Origin: Leifsonia sp. ZF2019
GTDB lineage: Bacteria; Actinomycetota; Actinomycetes; Actinomycetales; Microbacteriaceae
Assembly: GCF_019924635.1 (NCBI RefSeq)
Contig: NZ_CP065037.1
Location: forward strand, 3,100,001-3,164,000
Reading direction: 5' to 3'
Length of the DNA: 64,000 nucleotides
Position numbers and translations under genes: made by a program
Notes under the pieces: generated by a model
Database searches by the model: none
The model's input: only the letters and a program-made list of their open reading frames with translations
What the model was told of the DNA's origin: nothing
Part shown: positions 47,393 to 54,738 of the stretch, one piece after another
Layout of the letters: each line of letters starts with the position of its first letter
Numbering within the stretch: the stretch's first letter is position 1

Positions 47393-48199
47393 TCAGCGCT
47401 TCTTGGTGGTGTTGAGCATGTAGTCCTCGGCGAGGTCGAGGGCATATCCGAGGTGGCGTGTGGCTTGCTCGAGCATCATGCCGAGAGCCGTGACGTTGAC
47501 CGTCACCAAGACGTGATCTTCGTTCTCCGTGCGTTGTAGCGCCCCGGCTGCGAAGTTCGGGTTGGAGTGAGCGATCCCCGAACATGCTCGCCATGCGTCT
47601 ACACCGCGGAGGTTTGAGCGCTTGCTTCCAGGGATCTTGTCGTCGACGGCGGAGATGATGTCGGTGAGGTGGGCGAACGGGGCTTCAAGGTCGAGACTCT
47701 TCAGGCCAGGCCGAGACTGGGTGATCTCCGTGAGGATGCGTCGCAGCTCTGCGGTGATCGCATCCGTGGGGGTGTCGTACCTTTTCGTGTAGACAGCCAC
47801 CCGTTGGCGGTTGTCCCAGGTGAGTCGAATGGACTTGCGGACCCTCGCGTCGATCGTTCCGGGGATCATGATCCACGAGGCAAGCGCTGAGGCTTCAATC
47901 GCAACTCGGATCAGGGAGAACCCGGCGAGCGGACGGGGCCCGGTCGTCTCGATGGACTGAGCGAGCATCGTGAGGTGGTCGTGCGCGCTGTGAAGCAGGT
48001 GGGTGATCTGTTGCGAAGGCGGATCGATCCACTTCACCTTGTCATCGCCCTGTACTCGGCTATCCTCCATCGGCCGGAGCGTCCCTATGCGCGTCTCCAC
48101 CTCCTGAACCCAGGACGGAAGTCGTGTGAGGAGACCAGTTGCGAAGGCTACGAGTACTGGGTCGTTGAGTATCGCGTCTTCGGGTGAAGTCTGCGTCAT
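47393..48199 (-). CDS. Element-encoded helical protein of unknown function (possible HEPN-like)
   Basis: This is a 268-residue, mainly helical soluble protein. Two stretches, F-S-L-I-R-V-A-I-E-A-S-A-L-A-S-W and W-R-A-C-S-G-I-A-H-S-N-P, resemble helical-bundle proteins of the HEPN/DUF5677 kind, where the second carries a conserved His near the end. The match is by eye and weak. It lies at the left end beside attL together with the zinc-ribbon gene, where islands often carry cargo. A defence or accessory role is possible but not shown. Confidence 0.6.
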   Translation of the reverse strand: MTQTSPEDAILNDPVLVAFATGLLTRLPSWVQEVETRIGTLRPMEDSRVQGDDKVKWIDPPSQQITHLLHSAHDHLTMLAQSIETTGPRPLAGFSLIRVAIEASALASWIMIPGTIDARVRKSIRLTWDNRQRVAVYTKRYDTPTDAITAELRRILTEITQSRPGLKSLDLEAPFAHLTDIISAVDDKIPGSKRSNLRGVDAWRACSGIAHSNPNFAAGALQRTENEDHVLVTVNVTALGMMLEQATRHLGYALDLAEDYMLNTTKKR

Positions 48200-48225
48200 A
48201 CCGTCAGGGTATCTGCGGCTCGGGC

Positions 48226-48393
48226 TCAGGAGGGCGCCGAGTGATCGACTGGTGCCAGGTCAATAAGACCGGGGTGTAGCGGTGCGTCTTCGTCGCGGCG
48301 TGCTCGGCGTGCAGCCGCAGATGCGGTGCCTCCCTCCGAGGAGGACTTCCGTTGGTGGTGCCACTCGCACAGTGCTCGGAGGTTCGACGGTCG
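48226..48393 (-). pseudogene. Truncated phage HNH endonuclease (C-terminal fragment)
   Basis: The minus strand reads R-P-S-N-L-R-A-L-C-E-W-H-H-Q-R-K-S-S-S-E-G-G and later R-R-D-E-D-A-P-L-H-P-G-L-I-D before a TGA at 48226-48228. This is the second half of an actinophage HNH endonuclease (N in S-N-L, last H in C-x-W-H-H-x-x-K). The first catalytic histidine and the N-terminus are missing, and the sequence runs straight into the end of the tail-like gene, which is in another frame. A deletion probably joined the two. Confidence 0.75.
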
Positions 48394-48395
48394 AG

Positions 48396-49322
48396 TCAGC
48401 CTGCGGCCGAGCCTGCGAACATCTGCTTGGCGCCCCAGTAGATGCGCCCCGGCAAGCCGGCTGCCCCCGAGTTGTTCTGCACCTGAATCGTCATCTGCGT
48501 TGTGGATACCGCCGTGACGACACCCGTGAACCGGCCGCTCGACGTCGTGACGTCAGGGATGGGAGCTTGAGTGAACCGATTGGTGGGGAAGGTGACCGTT
48601 ACATTCGCGGTAGCCTGTGGTGCAACTCCGGTGGTGGCGAGCGCGTCCGTGAATCCGGCCGCCTCCGCGAACGGGAATGCGACCTGCCAGCCAGTGCCGA
48701 CGTACTTGTAGAAGTCGAGGCCGATCTGCGCCAGCTGCCCCAGAAGGGGCGGCGTCCAGTTGTTCATCTCCGTCGCGTTGTTGAAGGGCACCACCCCGCC
48801 GGCGGCGGCCGTGTACGGGGCAACCCACGTGACGCTCGGCGCACCGCTGCCGGACTTCGGTACGTTGATCTGGGCGATCACGAACGCGCGCGCGACCGGC
48901 GGAGTCGGAGCGACCCCGGAACCGGCCACACCCGCGAGGTACTTCCTGGTGACCGCGGGCGTGGTCGAACTGTCGCCCTCAGCCGGGTCGTCGATCTGCA
49001 CGTAGAGGATGTCCGTTCGCGCACTCGATCCGTCCGCCGGGGTCATGGCACCCGTGGCGGCCGCGCTGAACGCGAACTCGTACCCTCCGGCCTCCGCAGC
49101 AGCCTCGACATCAGCCATGCCCGCGAAGGGCTGGCACGTCCACGTCGTCGACGATGCCGTGACGGTGGAGCTCGGGGTGCCCGGTCGCACACCTGTACGC
49201 ACTCCGAGCGGCCGCGACGCCGCCCCCATGGCCTGATGCACGCCCCGCAGCTGCCGCTCCGCGCGCCCGTCATAAGTGGGTGAACCGCCAACTGCGTTCA
49301 CCGGTCCAAAGAGATCAACCAT
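48396..49322 (-). CDS. Phage minor-tail / tail-fibre-like protein
   Basis: This is a 308-residue beta-rich protein. The N-terminal P-L-G-V-R-T-G-V-R-P-G-T, W-T-C-Q-P-F-A-G and Y-V-Q-I-D-D-P sequences are typical of minor tail proteins of Microbacterium-type actinophages as I recall them. The C-terminal part (V-T-V-T-F-P-T-N-R-F-T-Q-A-P and I-Y-W-G-A-K) resembles a tail-fibre head domain. It is the only clear virion-type gene in the element. It follows a small hydrophobic-tailed protein gene by 60 bases. Confidence 0.75.
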   Translation of the reverse strand: MVDLFGPVNAVGGSPTYDGRAERQLRGVHQAMGAASRPLGVRTGVRPGTPSSTVTASSTTWTCQPFAGMADVEAAAEAGGYEFAFSAAATGAMTPADGSSARTDILYVQIDDPAEGDSSTTPAVTRKYLAGVAGSGVAPTPPVARAFVIAQINVPKSGSGAPSVTWVAPYTAAAGGVVPFNNATEMNNWTPPLLGQLAQIGLDFYKYVGTGWQVAFPFAEAAGFTDALATTGVAPQATANVTVTFPTNRFTQAPIPDVTTSSGRFTGVVTAVSTTQMTIQVQNNSGAAGLPGRIYWGAKQMFAGSAAG

Positions 49323-49382
49323 GGTCAGTTCCTACCTTTCAGATTCACGGTCGTCGTCCGTATCGACGGCGACCTTTGATAC

Positions 49383-49607
49383 TCAGTCGTCCGACATGCT
49401 TTCCAGCAGTGTCAGAAGCAACAGGAGCGCGCCGAGCGGGCCGAAGAACCCGAGCCCGGGGATCTTGATGCCACGGGCGATCGATATGCCCTTCCGCTTG
49501 ACCGCCCGGCCGTCCTTCGCGGCCTTCTCGCCCGCTTTCGCGAGCCGCTCGAAATACACCTGCCGCTTCTGGTCCCACTTCAACAGCGGCCCGCTCCAGT
49601 TGTTCAC
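49383..49607 (-). CDS. Small phage-type protein with C-terminal hydrophobic segment
   Basis: This 74-residue protein is basic in the middle (K-A-A-K-D-G-R-A-V-K-R-K-G) and has one hydrophobic segment near the end (F-F-G-P-L-G-A-L-L-L-L-L-T-L-L). The start overlaps the upstream gene stop by four bases. It could be a small holin-like or structural protein; this is not resolved. Confidence 0.6.
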   Translation of the reverse strand: MNNWSGPLLKWDQKRQVYFERLAKAGEKAAKDGRAVKRKGISIARGIKIPGLGFFGPLGALLLLLTLLESMSDD

Positions 49608-49924
49608 TGCCCTACCTCGTTCACGTACCGGTGCGCGAGCCGCTGCAACGCCACCAGGGCCACCGCCAACTCGAGCGCGTCAGGCACCTCCGCTCGCTGC
49701 AGACGATCCGTCAGGAGCTGCAGCGCCCGCTTCGGCTTGCCCGCCACCGGCAACAGCTCTGCGAGCACCGCATCCGCCGACCTGACCAGCTCCACCGGAT
49801 AGTGCAGCGCCGTCACCATCCTGCGCTCGTACTCCTCGTGCGGAGTCGGCCGTGTGATGCGATGCACGTGCGTCCGACCGGACTCGTCCGTCCAGCTGAC
49901 ATCACGGCCCGTCTCGTCGTCCAT
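49604..49924 (-). CDS. Hypothetical phage-type protein
   Basis: This 106-residue protein starts M-D-D-E-T-G-R-D-V-S-W-T-D-E-S-G-R-T-H-V-H, a short beta region, then a long helical part (L-L-T-D-R-L-Q-R-A-E-V and A-L-V-A-L-Q-R-L). ATG 49924 lies two bases after the previous stop, so it is coupled. The family is unrecognised. Confidence 0.6.
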   Translation of the reverse strand: MDDETGRDVSWTDESGRTHVHRITRPTPHEEYERRMVTALHYPVELVRSADAVLAELLPVAGKPKRALQLLTDRLQRAEVPDALELAVALVALQRLAHRYVNEVGQ

Positions 49925-49926
49925 CG

Positions 49927-50139
49927 TCAGTCTTCCGTCTCGTTGTCGAGCTCGGTGAAGGCCTTGTGCTGCGCCAGCCGCTCGATCCAGTCGGGCCGGC
50001 CGCAAGCGCGCGGAAGCTCGAGCGTGGCCAGGTCCGCCACTAGATCCTCGTCCAATCGCGAATCCACACGCGCCACCGCGTCCGGGACGACTCGGATCGA
50101 AACGCGACCAACGCTATTGCCACCAGGGCACTTCGCCAC
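49927..50139 (-). CDS. Hypothetical phage-type protein
   Basis: This 70-residue acidic-tailed protein (M-A-K-C-P-G-G-N-S-V-G-R-V and L-D-N-E-T-E-D at the end) is the first gene of a four-gene run that ends with the tail-like protein. A stem-loop lies 20 bases upstream. No function is visible. Confidence 0.55.
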   Translation of the reverse strand: MAKCPGGNSVGRVSIRVVPDAVARVDSRLDEDLVADLATLELPRACGRPDWIERLAQHKAFTELDNETED

Positions 50140-50158
50140 GCGAACTTCCTTCGATCAC

Positions 50159-50193
50159 GGTGGGGGTGGATCTCGCCCTTCGAGACCCCCACC
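50159..50193 (-). terminator. Stem-loop between element gene blocks
   Basis: GGTGGGGG (50159-50166) pairs with CCCCCACC (50186-50193), and inner TCTCG (50171-50175) with CGAGA (50181-50185), leaving a CCCTT loop. It lies between the zinc-finger gene and the next block and probably terminates the former. Confidence 0.6.
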
Positions 50194-50235
50194 AGGAGGA
50201 CAGTTCGCGCTTTCGGGGAACGCAACTGATTGCTT

Positions 50236-50520
50236 CTATTCTCTCGCAGTTGCGGCCGATTGGGAGCCTGCGGCACCGGCGCGGCGACGCTCCGCCCACG
50301 CCTCCCGCCGACACTCGTCCGAGCAGTAGACCTGGCCGGCCCGCGAGGGCTCGAACGACCACGAGCAGCCTACGCAATCTCGCTCAGCACGGGGATCGGC
50401 GTCCACCGAGCCGTACCGGTCACGCAGGTAGCGGTGGCGGCCACAGAGCGCGCCGTGGCGGCCGTCAAGCTCGCCCCGGCATCCGTCGACCGAGCACGAG
50501 CGCTCCTGACTGGCGTCCAT
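50236..50520 (-). CDS. Element protein with two zinc-finger-like motifs
   Basis: This 94-residue protein has two cysteine clusters: C-S-V-D-G-C...C-G-R-H, and C-V-G-C-S-W...Y-C-S-D-E-C. The second is the pattern of treble-clef or phage zinc-binding proteins. ATG 50520 is chosen over ATG 50589 because GGAGG stands six bases upstream. It lies alone between two hairpins, so it is probably its own transcription unit. A nucleic-acid-binding role is inferred. Confidence 0.7.
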   Translation of the reverse strand: MDASQERSCSVDGCRGELDGRHGALCGRHRYLRDRYGSVDADPRAERDCVGCSWSFEPSRAGQVYCSDECRREAWAERRRAGAAGSQSAATARE

Positions 50521-50697
50521 CAAATCGCCTCCAATAACGCGAACCTGGAGCACCAGATCCGCGGAAACACTGGGATCGAAGGGCATCACGCCCGCTGTGA
50601 AAAAACCCTGAGACTTGTGCGCACCGCGAGCAGCAGAACGCTAAGCGGTCCAGGAGGTGATGGGGGCGGGGGAGGTTCCCCCACCCCCATCGGGTGG
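50521..50697 (-). terminator. Terminator hairpin within a 177-base gap
   Basis: At 50659-50673 GATGGGGGCGGGGGA pairs with 50677-50691 (one C-A mismatch, GGT loop). It lies seven bases past the last gene of the right-hand operon and should terminate it. The rest of the gap includes a T6 run on the minus strand at about 50601-50606 and no gene. Confidence 0.72.
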
Positions 50698-50880
50698 TCA
50701 TTCGCTGGTGATGCCGTGGAACGCTCGCGCGGCGGCGAGTTCTTCATCGGTGGCGAACTGAGGGTCGAGGGAGTCACGGGCACTTGGTGGTGCTGCCAGG
50801 ACCTGGCGTGCTTCGGTGATTCGTGCTGCTCGCTCTTCCTCTTCGTGGATGAGGCGCTGGGCTTCGTGTCTGCCCATCAT
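50698..50880 (-). CDS. Small phage-type protein (60 aa)
   Basis: A 60-residue charged helical protein (M-M-G-R-H-E-A-Q-R-L-I-H-E-E-E-E-R-A-A-R). Its start overlaps the stop of the upstream gene. It is the last gene before the terminator. The function is unknown. Confidence 0.6.
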   Translation of the reverse strand: MMGRHEAQRLIHEEEERAARITEARQVLAAPPSARDSLDPQFATDEELAAARAFHGITSE

Positions 50881-51104
50881 CGGTGGCTCCTGCTGAGCGC
50901 GTCGGCAACTGGGTCCGTCCCTGGCCTGTAGGTGTGGGTGCCTGATGGTGGGGCCGGCGGTGAAGCGATGGCCTCGGCGCGGAGGGCGTCGGCGCGTGCT
51001 TGCTGGCGCCGGGCCACGTCCTGCGGCGTGTCTCCGCGCTCTGCGTTGATGGGCTGGAGCCTGGCGACTGCGGCAGCTCGGAGCTGCGCAATGGTGCCGG
51101 TCAT
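50877..51104 (-). CDS. Small phage-type protein (75 aa)
   Basis: A 75-residue protein with an Arg/Ala-rich helical N-terminal half (R-R-Q-Q-A-R-A-D-A-L-R-A-E) and a proline-rich tail. Start and stop overlap both neighbours by a few bases. The function is unknown. Confidence 0.6.
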   Translation of the reverse strand: MTGTIAQLRAAAVARLQPINAERGDTPQDVARRQQARADALRAEAIASPPAPPSGTHTYRPGTDPVADALSRSHR

Positions 51105-51298
51105 CAGCTCTGTCCCTTCATGCGGTCGTACGCACCAGCACCGAATGCCTGGTCGTATCGAGTGCGGTCGACGTTCGTCTGGATCTCCTCCGGAGTCTTG
51201 TCGTTCGCGCCGGGATCTGTTCCAGTCCAGGGCTTCTGAATGGTCTTCTTCGCCCGGGCCTGATTGCCCGAGATGCTATTGCTCTTCTTGCTCACCAT
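51104..51298 (-). CDS. Small basic phage-type protein (64 aa)
   Basis: A 64-residue protein, basic at the N-terminus (M-V-S-K-K-S-N-S-I-S-G-N-Q-A-R-A-K-K) with a central T-P-E-E-I-Q-T-N-V-D-R. It overlaps the upstream gene by 23 bases and the downstream gene by one. The function is unknown. Confidence 0.6.
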   Translation of the reverse strand: MVSKKSNSISGNQARAKKTIQKPWTGTDPGANDKTPEEIQTNVDRTRYDQAFGAGAYDRMKGQS

Positions 51299-51500
51299 CG
51301 TTGTTCACCTCCTCTTCCTCGTTGGGGTCAGTGAGGGCGGCGGCCGACATGCGGAGATGCCGGTCCTCGATCGCTTCCCGGAGCCGCTGTCGCTCCTCGC
51401 GCCAGTCCGCAGGGGCTGGACGGTTGAGACGTTCCTTCTGCTGTCGGTTGCGCTTCAGGATCTGGGCGCGGAGTTCGTTCGCGTTCGGAGAGTCAGCCAC
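51276..51500 (-). CDS. Small charged helical phage-type protein (74 aa)
   Basis: A GTG start at 51500 behind AGAGAGGACGCAGCC gives M-A-D-S-P-N-A-N-E-L-R-A-Q-I-L-K-R-N, then a helical region rich in Arg and Glu and a very acidic end (E-E-E-E-V and E-Q-E-E-Q). It overlaps the 306-residue gene by eight bases. The function is unknown. Confidence 0.6.
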   Translation of the reverse strand: MADSPNANELRAQILKRNRQQKERLNRPAPADWREERQRLREAIEDRHLRMSAAALTDPNEEEEVNNDGEQEEQ

Positions 51501-52413
51501 GGCTGCGTCCTCTCTGGGTGAGTCCCTGCACGACCGCCTCGTCTCGGCGCTGCTCCCACAGGTCGTCGATGCTCTTGCGATGGTCGCGGAGCTGGCTCTG
51601 GTTGAGGGGTATCCAGACCTCGACGTGATGGTCAGCGATCCAACGCAGGAGCTCGAGCGGTCGGTCCTCGATCGGTGCCAAGGGATTGTGCTGACCTTCC
51701 AGCGTGCCGAAGGTGTTACCCGAACGATCCTGGATCGTGAGGGACACCGACAGCCAGAACTTCGGCCACGCGGCCTCATACCCGCGGATGATGTGCGACA
51801 GCATCCACGGTTTCGGCAGGGACGGTCCGGTCTCTGCCAGCTGGTGCTGACCGACGAAGCTGGACCGCACGAGACTCTCGATCTCTGCGAAGGTGCGGGA
51901 CAGCTCGGTAAGCCGAGTGAACGGCTGGAGGAGCTCCGGACGCACCACGATCTGGTCGACCGTCGCGCCGCCACGCAGCGGTCCATCGCACAACTGTCGG
52001 GCTTCGGCGACGACCGACTGGAGCCGTTCGTCGACCGCCTCGATGATCGCCGGAAGATGCTCGTTCAACCACACGCCCGCTCGTGACCGCGACCGCTCCA
52101 ACGCCGTCTTCATCAGCCCATCCACGAGCTTCTGCAGCCGTGCTTCATCCTCCGCCTCGACAATCCTTCGAGCGACGTCCAAGACGCTCTCGCCGGCCAG
52201 CACCATCTCGACCCCCTGGTCGGAGTAGTAGCCGCCCACCTCGGACGTGGCGGGCGAGCTGAGCTGAGCCGATTCCTCGATGCGCTGCATCTCCGCCACC
52301 AGCGCGTCATACCCATCGAAAGTGGGTAGAAGGGGCGCGACCAATGGGTGGTCGGCGAGGCCTGCGTAGGTGCCCCCGAAGATCGGGGGCGTCGTTTCTG
52401 TAGTTGTGGTCAT
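51493..52413 (-). CDS. Hypothetical phage-type protein (306 aa), largest unknown of the right block
   Basis: This 306-residue soluble protein begins MTTTTETTPPIFGGTYAGLA. A central helical part contains E-S-V-L-D-V-A-R-R-I-V-E-A-E-D-E-A-R, and a C-terminal beta-like part reads F-W-L-S-V-S-L-T-I-Q-D-R-S-G-N-T-F. No catalytic motif is recognised. It is flanked by coupled small genes in the operon running from the excisionase to the terminator at 50659-50691. Confidence 0.65.
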   Translation of the reverse strand: MTTTTETTPPIFGGTYAGLADHPLVAPLLPTFDGYDALVAEMQRIEESAQLSSPATSEVGGYYSDQGVEMVLAGESVLDVARRIVEAEDEARLQKLVDGLMKTALERSRSRAGVWLNEHLPAIIEAVDERLQSVVAEARQLCDGPLRGGATVDQIVVRPELLQPFTRLTELSRTFAEIESLVRSSFVGQHQLAETGPSLPKPWMLSHIIRGYEAAWPKFWLSVSLTIQDRSGNTFGTLEGQHNPLAPIEDRPLELLRWIADHHVEVWIPLNQSQLRDHRKSIDDLWEQRRDEAVVQGLTQRGRSRG

Positions 52414-52613
52414 TCTGATTCCTTCCCGGGTGCGGGCTCTCCGCCACCCAAGGTCTTGTCGATCGACTCGAGCGAAGCGTCGAGGTCGTCAGCGACCCGG
52501 TTCAGCACGCGGCGGAAGAGCTTCCACTCACGTTCGTGCTTCCGGGCCAGGTCACGCCACTTCTGCACCTCGGCACGCAACTGGGCGTTCTCCTCGGCCA
52601 AGTCATCCCCCAT
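52410..52613 (-). CDS. Coiled-coil small protein (67 aa)
   Basis: A 67-residue, almost fully helical protein (M-G-D-D-L-A-E-E-N-A-Q-L-R-A-E-V-Q-K-W) with heptad-like leucines and an acidic tail. GAGGAG lies seven bases before ATG 52613. The stop overlaps the 306-residue gene start by four bases. It could be a scaffold- or anti-repressor-like partner; unknown. Confidence 0.6.
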   Translation of the reverse strand: MGDDLAEENAQLRAEVQKWRDLARKHEREWKLFRRVLNRVADDLDASLESIDKTLGGGEPAPGKESE

Positions 52614-53025
52614 GCCGGCGCTCCTCGCGCGTGTACTGGAGTCGCCTCGGGTGTCTCCACTCCATCCGTGGTTGCGTCACCCAGGAGACCGAGCCTCCAT
52701 CTCGTCCACTCCCACTCCAGGGCCAGCGGCGCCGGGAGGCGGCGCAATAGCAACCACCCACCCAAAGCGAGGTCCGAACGCCCAACCGCCTCGAGAACTG
52801 CCAGCCTCGCTGCCGGCCGGCTGCCCTTGACCGTCGAGGATGATCACTCTCAGCGAGCGGAGCGAGCGGCCAGCGCCCGGGAGGGCGCGCATAGCCACGG
52901 AAGAGCGGCAAACGTGAGGTGCTTTTAACTTCGTGACCGGCTGGCGGGCAGGTTGGCTCCTCCCAACCTGCCCCGTGAAACGGGCAGGTTTCAAGCAACG
53001 AACCTGCCCGGCTCCCGGGCAGGTT
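52614..53025. repeat. Gene-poor region with iteron-like array of five alternating 9-mers
   Basis: The stretch 52614-52945 shows no convincing gene. GGGCAGGTT lies at 52946-52954, 52982-52990 and 53017-53025, and its complement AACCTGCCC at 52965-52973 and 53001-53009. Spacing is 16-19 bp and orientation alternates. Neighbouring copies can pair into 10-11-bp hairpins. The array overlaps the 3' end of the winged-helix gene. It looks like a replication origin with iterons or a multi-site operator. Confidence 0.7.
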
Positions 53026-53305
53026 GCTCGGGGATGTCGCACACCCGATACCGGGTCGAGCGACCGGGCCTACCCGGCTCGTGCTCGACGATGGCCCCGA
53101 CCGCGAGGAGACGCGCGAGCGCCCCTTGGATCGTCGATCGGGCGATGCCGAGATCTCGGACAAGTAGCAGCTGCGACGGCCACGCGATCCCCGTGTGCTT
53201 GTCGGCTCGATCAATGAGCGCGATGAGCACGAGCCCCTCGTGTGCGGTGACTCCGAGAGCCTTGAAGCCACCTCGGACCAACCAGCGGGTCGTAATTCGA
53301 GCCAC
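52991..53305 (-). CDS. Winged-helix protein, putative replication initiator-like or regulator
   Basis: This 104-residue protein starts at GTG 53305, with GGAGGAG eight bases upstream (inside the end of the previous gene). The core W-P-S-Q-L-L-L-V-R-D-L-G-I-A-R-S-T-I and A-R-L-L-A-V-G-A-I-V-E-H-E-P-G-R is a winged helix similar to those at the start of phage and plasmid replication proteins. No helicase or primase domain is attached. The adjacent iteron-like array overlaps its last codons, consistent with a Rep/ori or autoregulator/operator pair. Confidence 0.7.
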   Translation of the reverse strand: MARITTRWLVRGGFKALGVTAHEGLVLIALIDRADKHTGIAWPSQLLLVRDLGIARSTIQGALARLLAVGAIVEHEPGRPGRSTRYRVCDIPEQPAREPGRFVA

Positions 53306-53310
53306 ACCGT

Positions 53311-53562
53311 CTACTCCTCCGGGAGATGCTCGTAAATCCACTCGCAAGACACGCAGAGCTTCCGCGCCTTGCCGTCCCCGCCGTCGGCGGAGCCCGGGTC
53401 GACATCGTCGAGGGTCTCTCCACAGAGCGCGCGTGCCGAGGTGTGTCGAATCCTCGCCAGCTCGATGCGCGCCTTGAGGATGTAGTGGAGCTCATTGGGC
53501 TCCTCCTCGGGGTCGGTCCCGGTCACTTCCGTCACGGGTCGGTCCTCAACTAGGCTTTGCAC
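53311..53562 (-). CDS. Small zinc-binding phage-type protein (DUF3039-like)
   Basis: This 83-residue protein has A-R-A-L-C-G-E, a variable acidic linker and K-L-C-V-S-C-E-W-I-Y. The A-L-C-G plus C-x-x-C arrangement is that of a common small actinophage zinc protein (DUF3039-like, by memory). Its stop is five bases from the next start, so it is operonic. The role is unknown. Confidence 0.65.
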   Translation of the reverse strand: MQSLVEDRPVTEVTGTDPEEEPNELHYILKARIELARIRHTSARALCGETLDDVDPGSADGGDGKARKLCVSCEWIYEHLPEE

Positions 53563-53583
53563 GATGAAGTTCCTTCCCAGGGA

Positions 53584-53808
53584 TCATTCGGCCGCCGGCT
53601 CAACCCCGGCGGCCTTCTTCTTTGCTTCGGCTGCCACCCACGCGATGTGACGCCGCAATTGCTGATCTGCGGCCGCCGTGAGCAGCGGAAGGGCGGCCAG
53701 TAAGCGCTCGGGCGCCGTCTCCGGCCCGATCGCGAGCGCACGGCTCGGGTAGATCTCTCCGTCAAGCTCGAGCGTCAAGCGCGCCTCTCCGGCTCCCGGA
53801 CCCGCCAT
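53584..53808 (-). CDS. Hypothetical element protein (74 aa)
   Basis: This 74-residue protein reads M-A-G-P-G-A-G-E-A-R-L-T-L-E-L-D-G-E-I-Y, then an alanine-rich helical part ending in A-E-A-K-K-K-A-A-G-V-E. Its ATG lies two bases after the excisionase-like stop, with GAGGACAAG upstream. The function is unknown. Confidence 0.6.
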   Translation of the reverse strand: MAGPGAGEARLTLELDGEIYPSRALAIGPETAPERLLAALPLLTAAADQQLRRHIAWVAAEAKKKAAGVEPAAE

Positions 53809-53810
53809 GC

Positions 53811-54044
53811 TCACTTGTCCTCCTGGACCGTGCCGTGCTCGTTCGCGGCCAGCCACTCCCGGATGCCCTCGCGGGGGTACCGAACCGCCGAGCCGCCGAC
53901 GCGGACCCACGGTGGTCCCATCCGCTTCTGCCTCCATCGCGCGAGCGTCGCGACCGAGACGTCCAAGAACGCGGTCAGGACCGTGACGGTGGCGAGAGCC
54001 GGAAGGTCATCTACCGAGTCGTACTGCCGTACCGCAGTCTCCAT
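53811..54044 (-). CDS. Excisionase/AlpA-type helix-turn-helix protein (right end)
   Basis: This 77-residue protein has the HTH_17 fold: F-L-D-V-S-V-A-T-L-A-R-W-R-Q-K-R-M-G-P-P-W-V-R-V-G-G-S-A-V-R-Y-P-R. ATG 54044 has AGAGGAG upstream. It is divergent from the Xre regulator and is the first gene of the long minus-strand operon, the position of an excisionase/early activator in small prophages. Confidence 0.82.
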   Translation of the reverse strand: METAVRQYDSVDDLPALATVTVLTAFLDVSVATLARWRQKRMGPPWVRVGGSAVRYPREGIREWLAANEHGTVQEDK

Positions 54045-54138
54045 AGCAACTCCTCTGTGTCTACGTAACACCAATCATTTGATTTCGTGTCTCCACGGAC
54101 AGTATCAGGTGTTTCTTGGGAACACAAGAAGTGGCAGA
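54045..54138. promoter_or_regulatory. Divergent control region between excisionase-like and Xre genes
   Basis: The 94 bases are A/T-richer than the surroundings. They contain the imperfect inverted repeat GTGTTTCTTGGGAACAC (about 54112-54128). This is the likely operator of the Xre repressor and the element's lysis/lysogeny-type switch. Confidence 0.5.
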
Positions 54139-54738
54139 ATGTGTCAAGTGATCGAACTCGACTTCAACGGCATCGGCCAGCGCATCGCTTCATTTCGGAA
54201 GGAGCACGGAATGAGCGCCGAAAAATTGGCCGAGGTGTCCGGCGCTGGGCTGACGCGTTCCGTGGTGGCCAACATTGAGTCGGGGCGTCGCGGAGATATC
54301 CCCCTGAGCCAGCTCCTCGCAATCGCGTGGGCCTTGGGCGTGCCCCCGGCCGTTCTGATCTTCGACACAAGCCGGCCGCGCGACACGATCGAGACCACCG
54401 GCGGCGATCGGAGCATCGCGGAGTTGCTCGACTGGATGTCAGGATGGCCCGCACGAGGTCCGATGAACTCGCAGACGACCAAATCCACCGCCGCTTCATC
54501 GCGCCGGCTCCTGGGCATTCGCAACTACGACCGCACCGCGCGGATGCTGTCGGACCTCCTGCGAGCGAAGGAAGCCGTGACGAGCGACCCTTCCTTGGAT
54601 ACGGCAACGAAGGGCCAGCGCCTACACGAGCTCAACCTGCAGCTCGAGATGGTTGGCGATCAATTCGAGAGCGCCCGTCAGGCGATGTTGAGCGAGGGGG
54701 TGGACATCGATGGGTCGGCCTCCGCTTCCAATCAATAG
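54139..54738 (+). CDS. Xre-family helix-turn-helix regulator
   Basis: This 199-residue protein has an N-terminal HTH (I-G-Q-R-I-A-S-F-R-K-E-H-G-M-S-A-E-K-L-A and T-R-S-V-V-A-N-I-E-S-G-R-R). A C-terminal helical part could mediate dimers or sense signals. GTG 54148 is an alternative start. It is divergent from the excisionase operon and overlaps the integrase start by 29 bases. It is probably the element's repressor. Confidence 0.85.
   Translation: MCQVIELDFNGIGQRIASFRKEHGMSAEKLAEVSGAGLTRSVVANIESGRRGDIPLSQLLAIAWALGVPPAVLIFDTSRPRDTIETTGGDRSIAELLDWMSGWPARGPMNSQTTKSTAASSRRLLGIRNYDRTARMLSDLLRAKEAVTSDPSLDTATKGQRLHELNLQLEMVGDQFESARQAMLSEGVDIDGSASASNQ

Noticed and set aside
52502..52765. Minus-strand 87-codon frame starting M-G-G-W-L-L-L-R-R-L-P
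   Set aside because: It overlaps most of the coiled-coil gene in another frame and has no convincing ribosome-binding site. It could be real but support is too weak.
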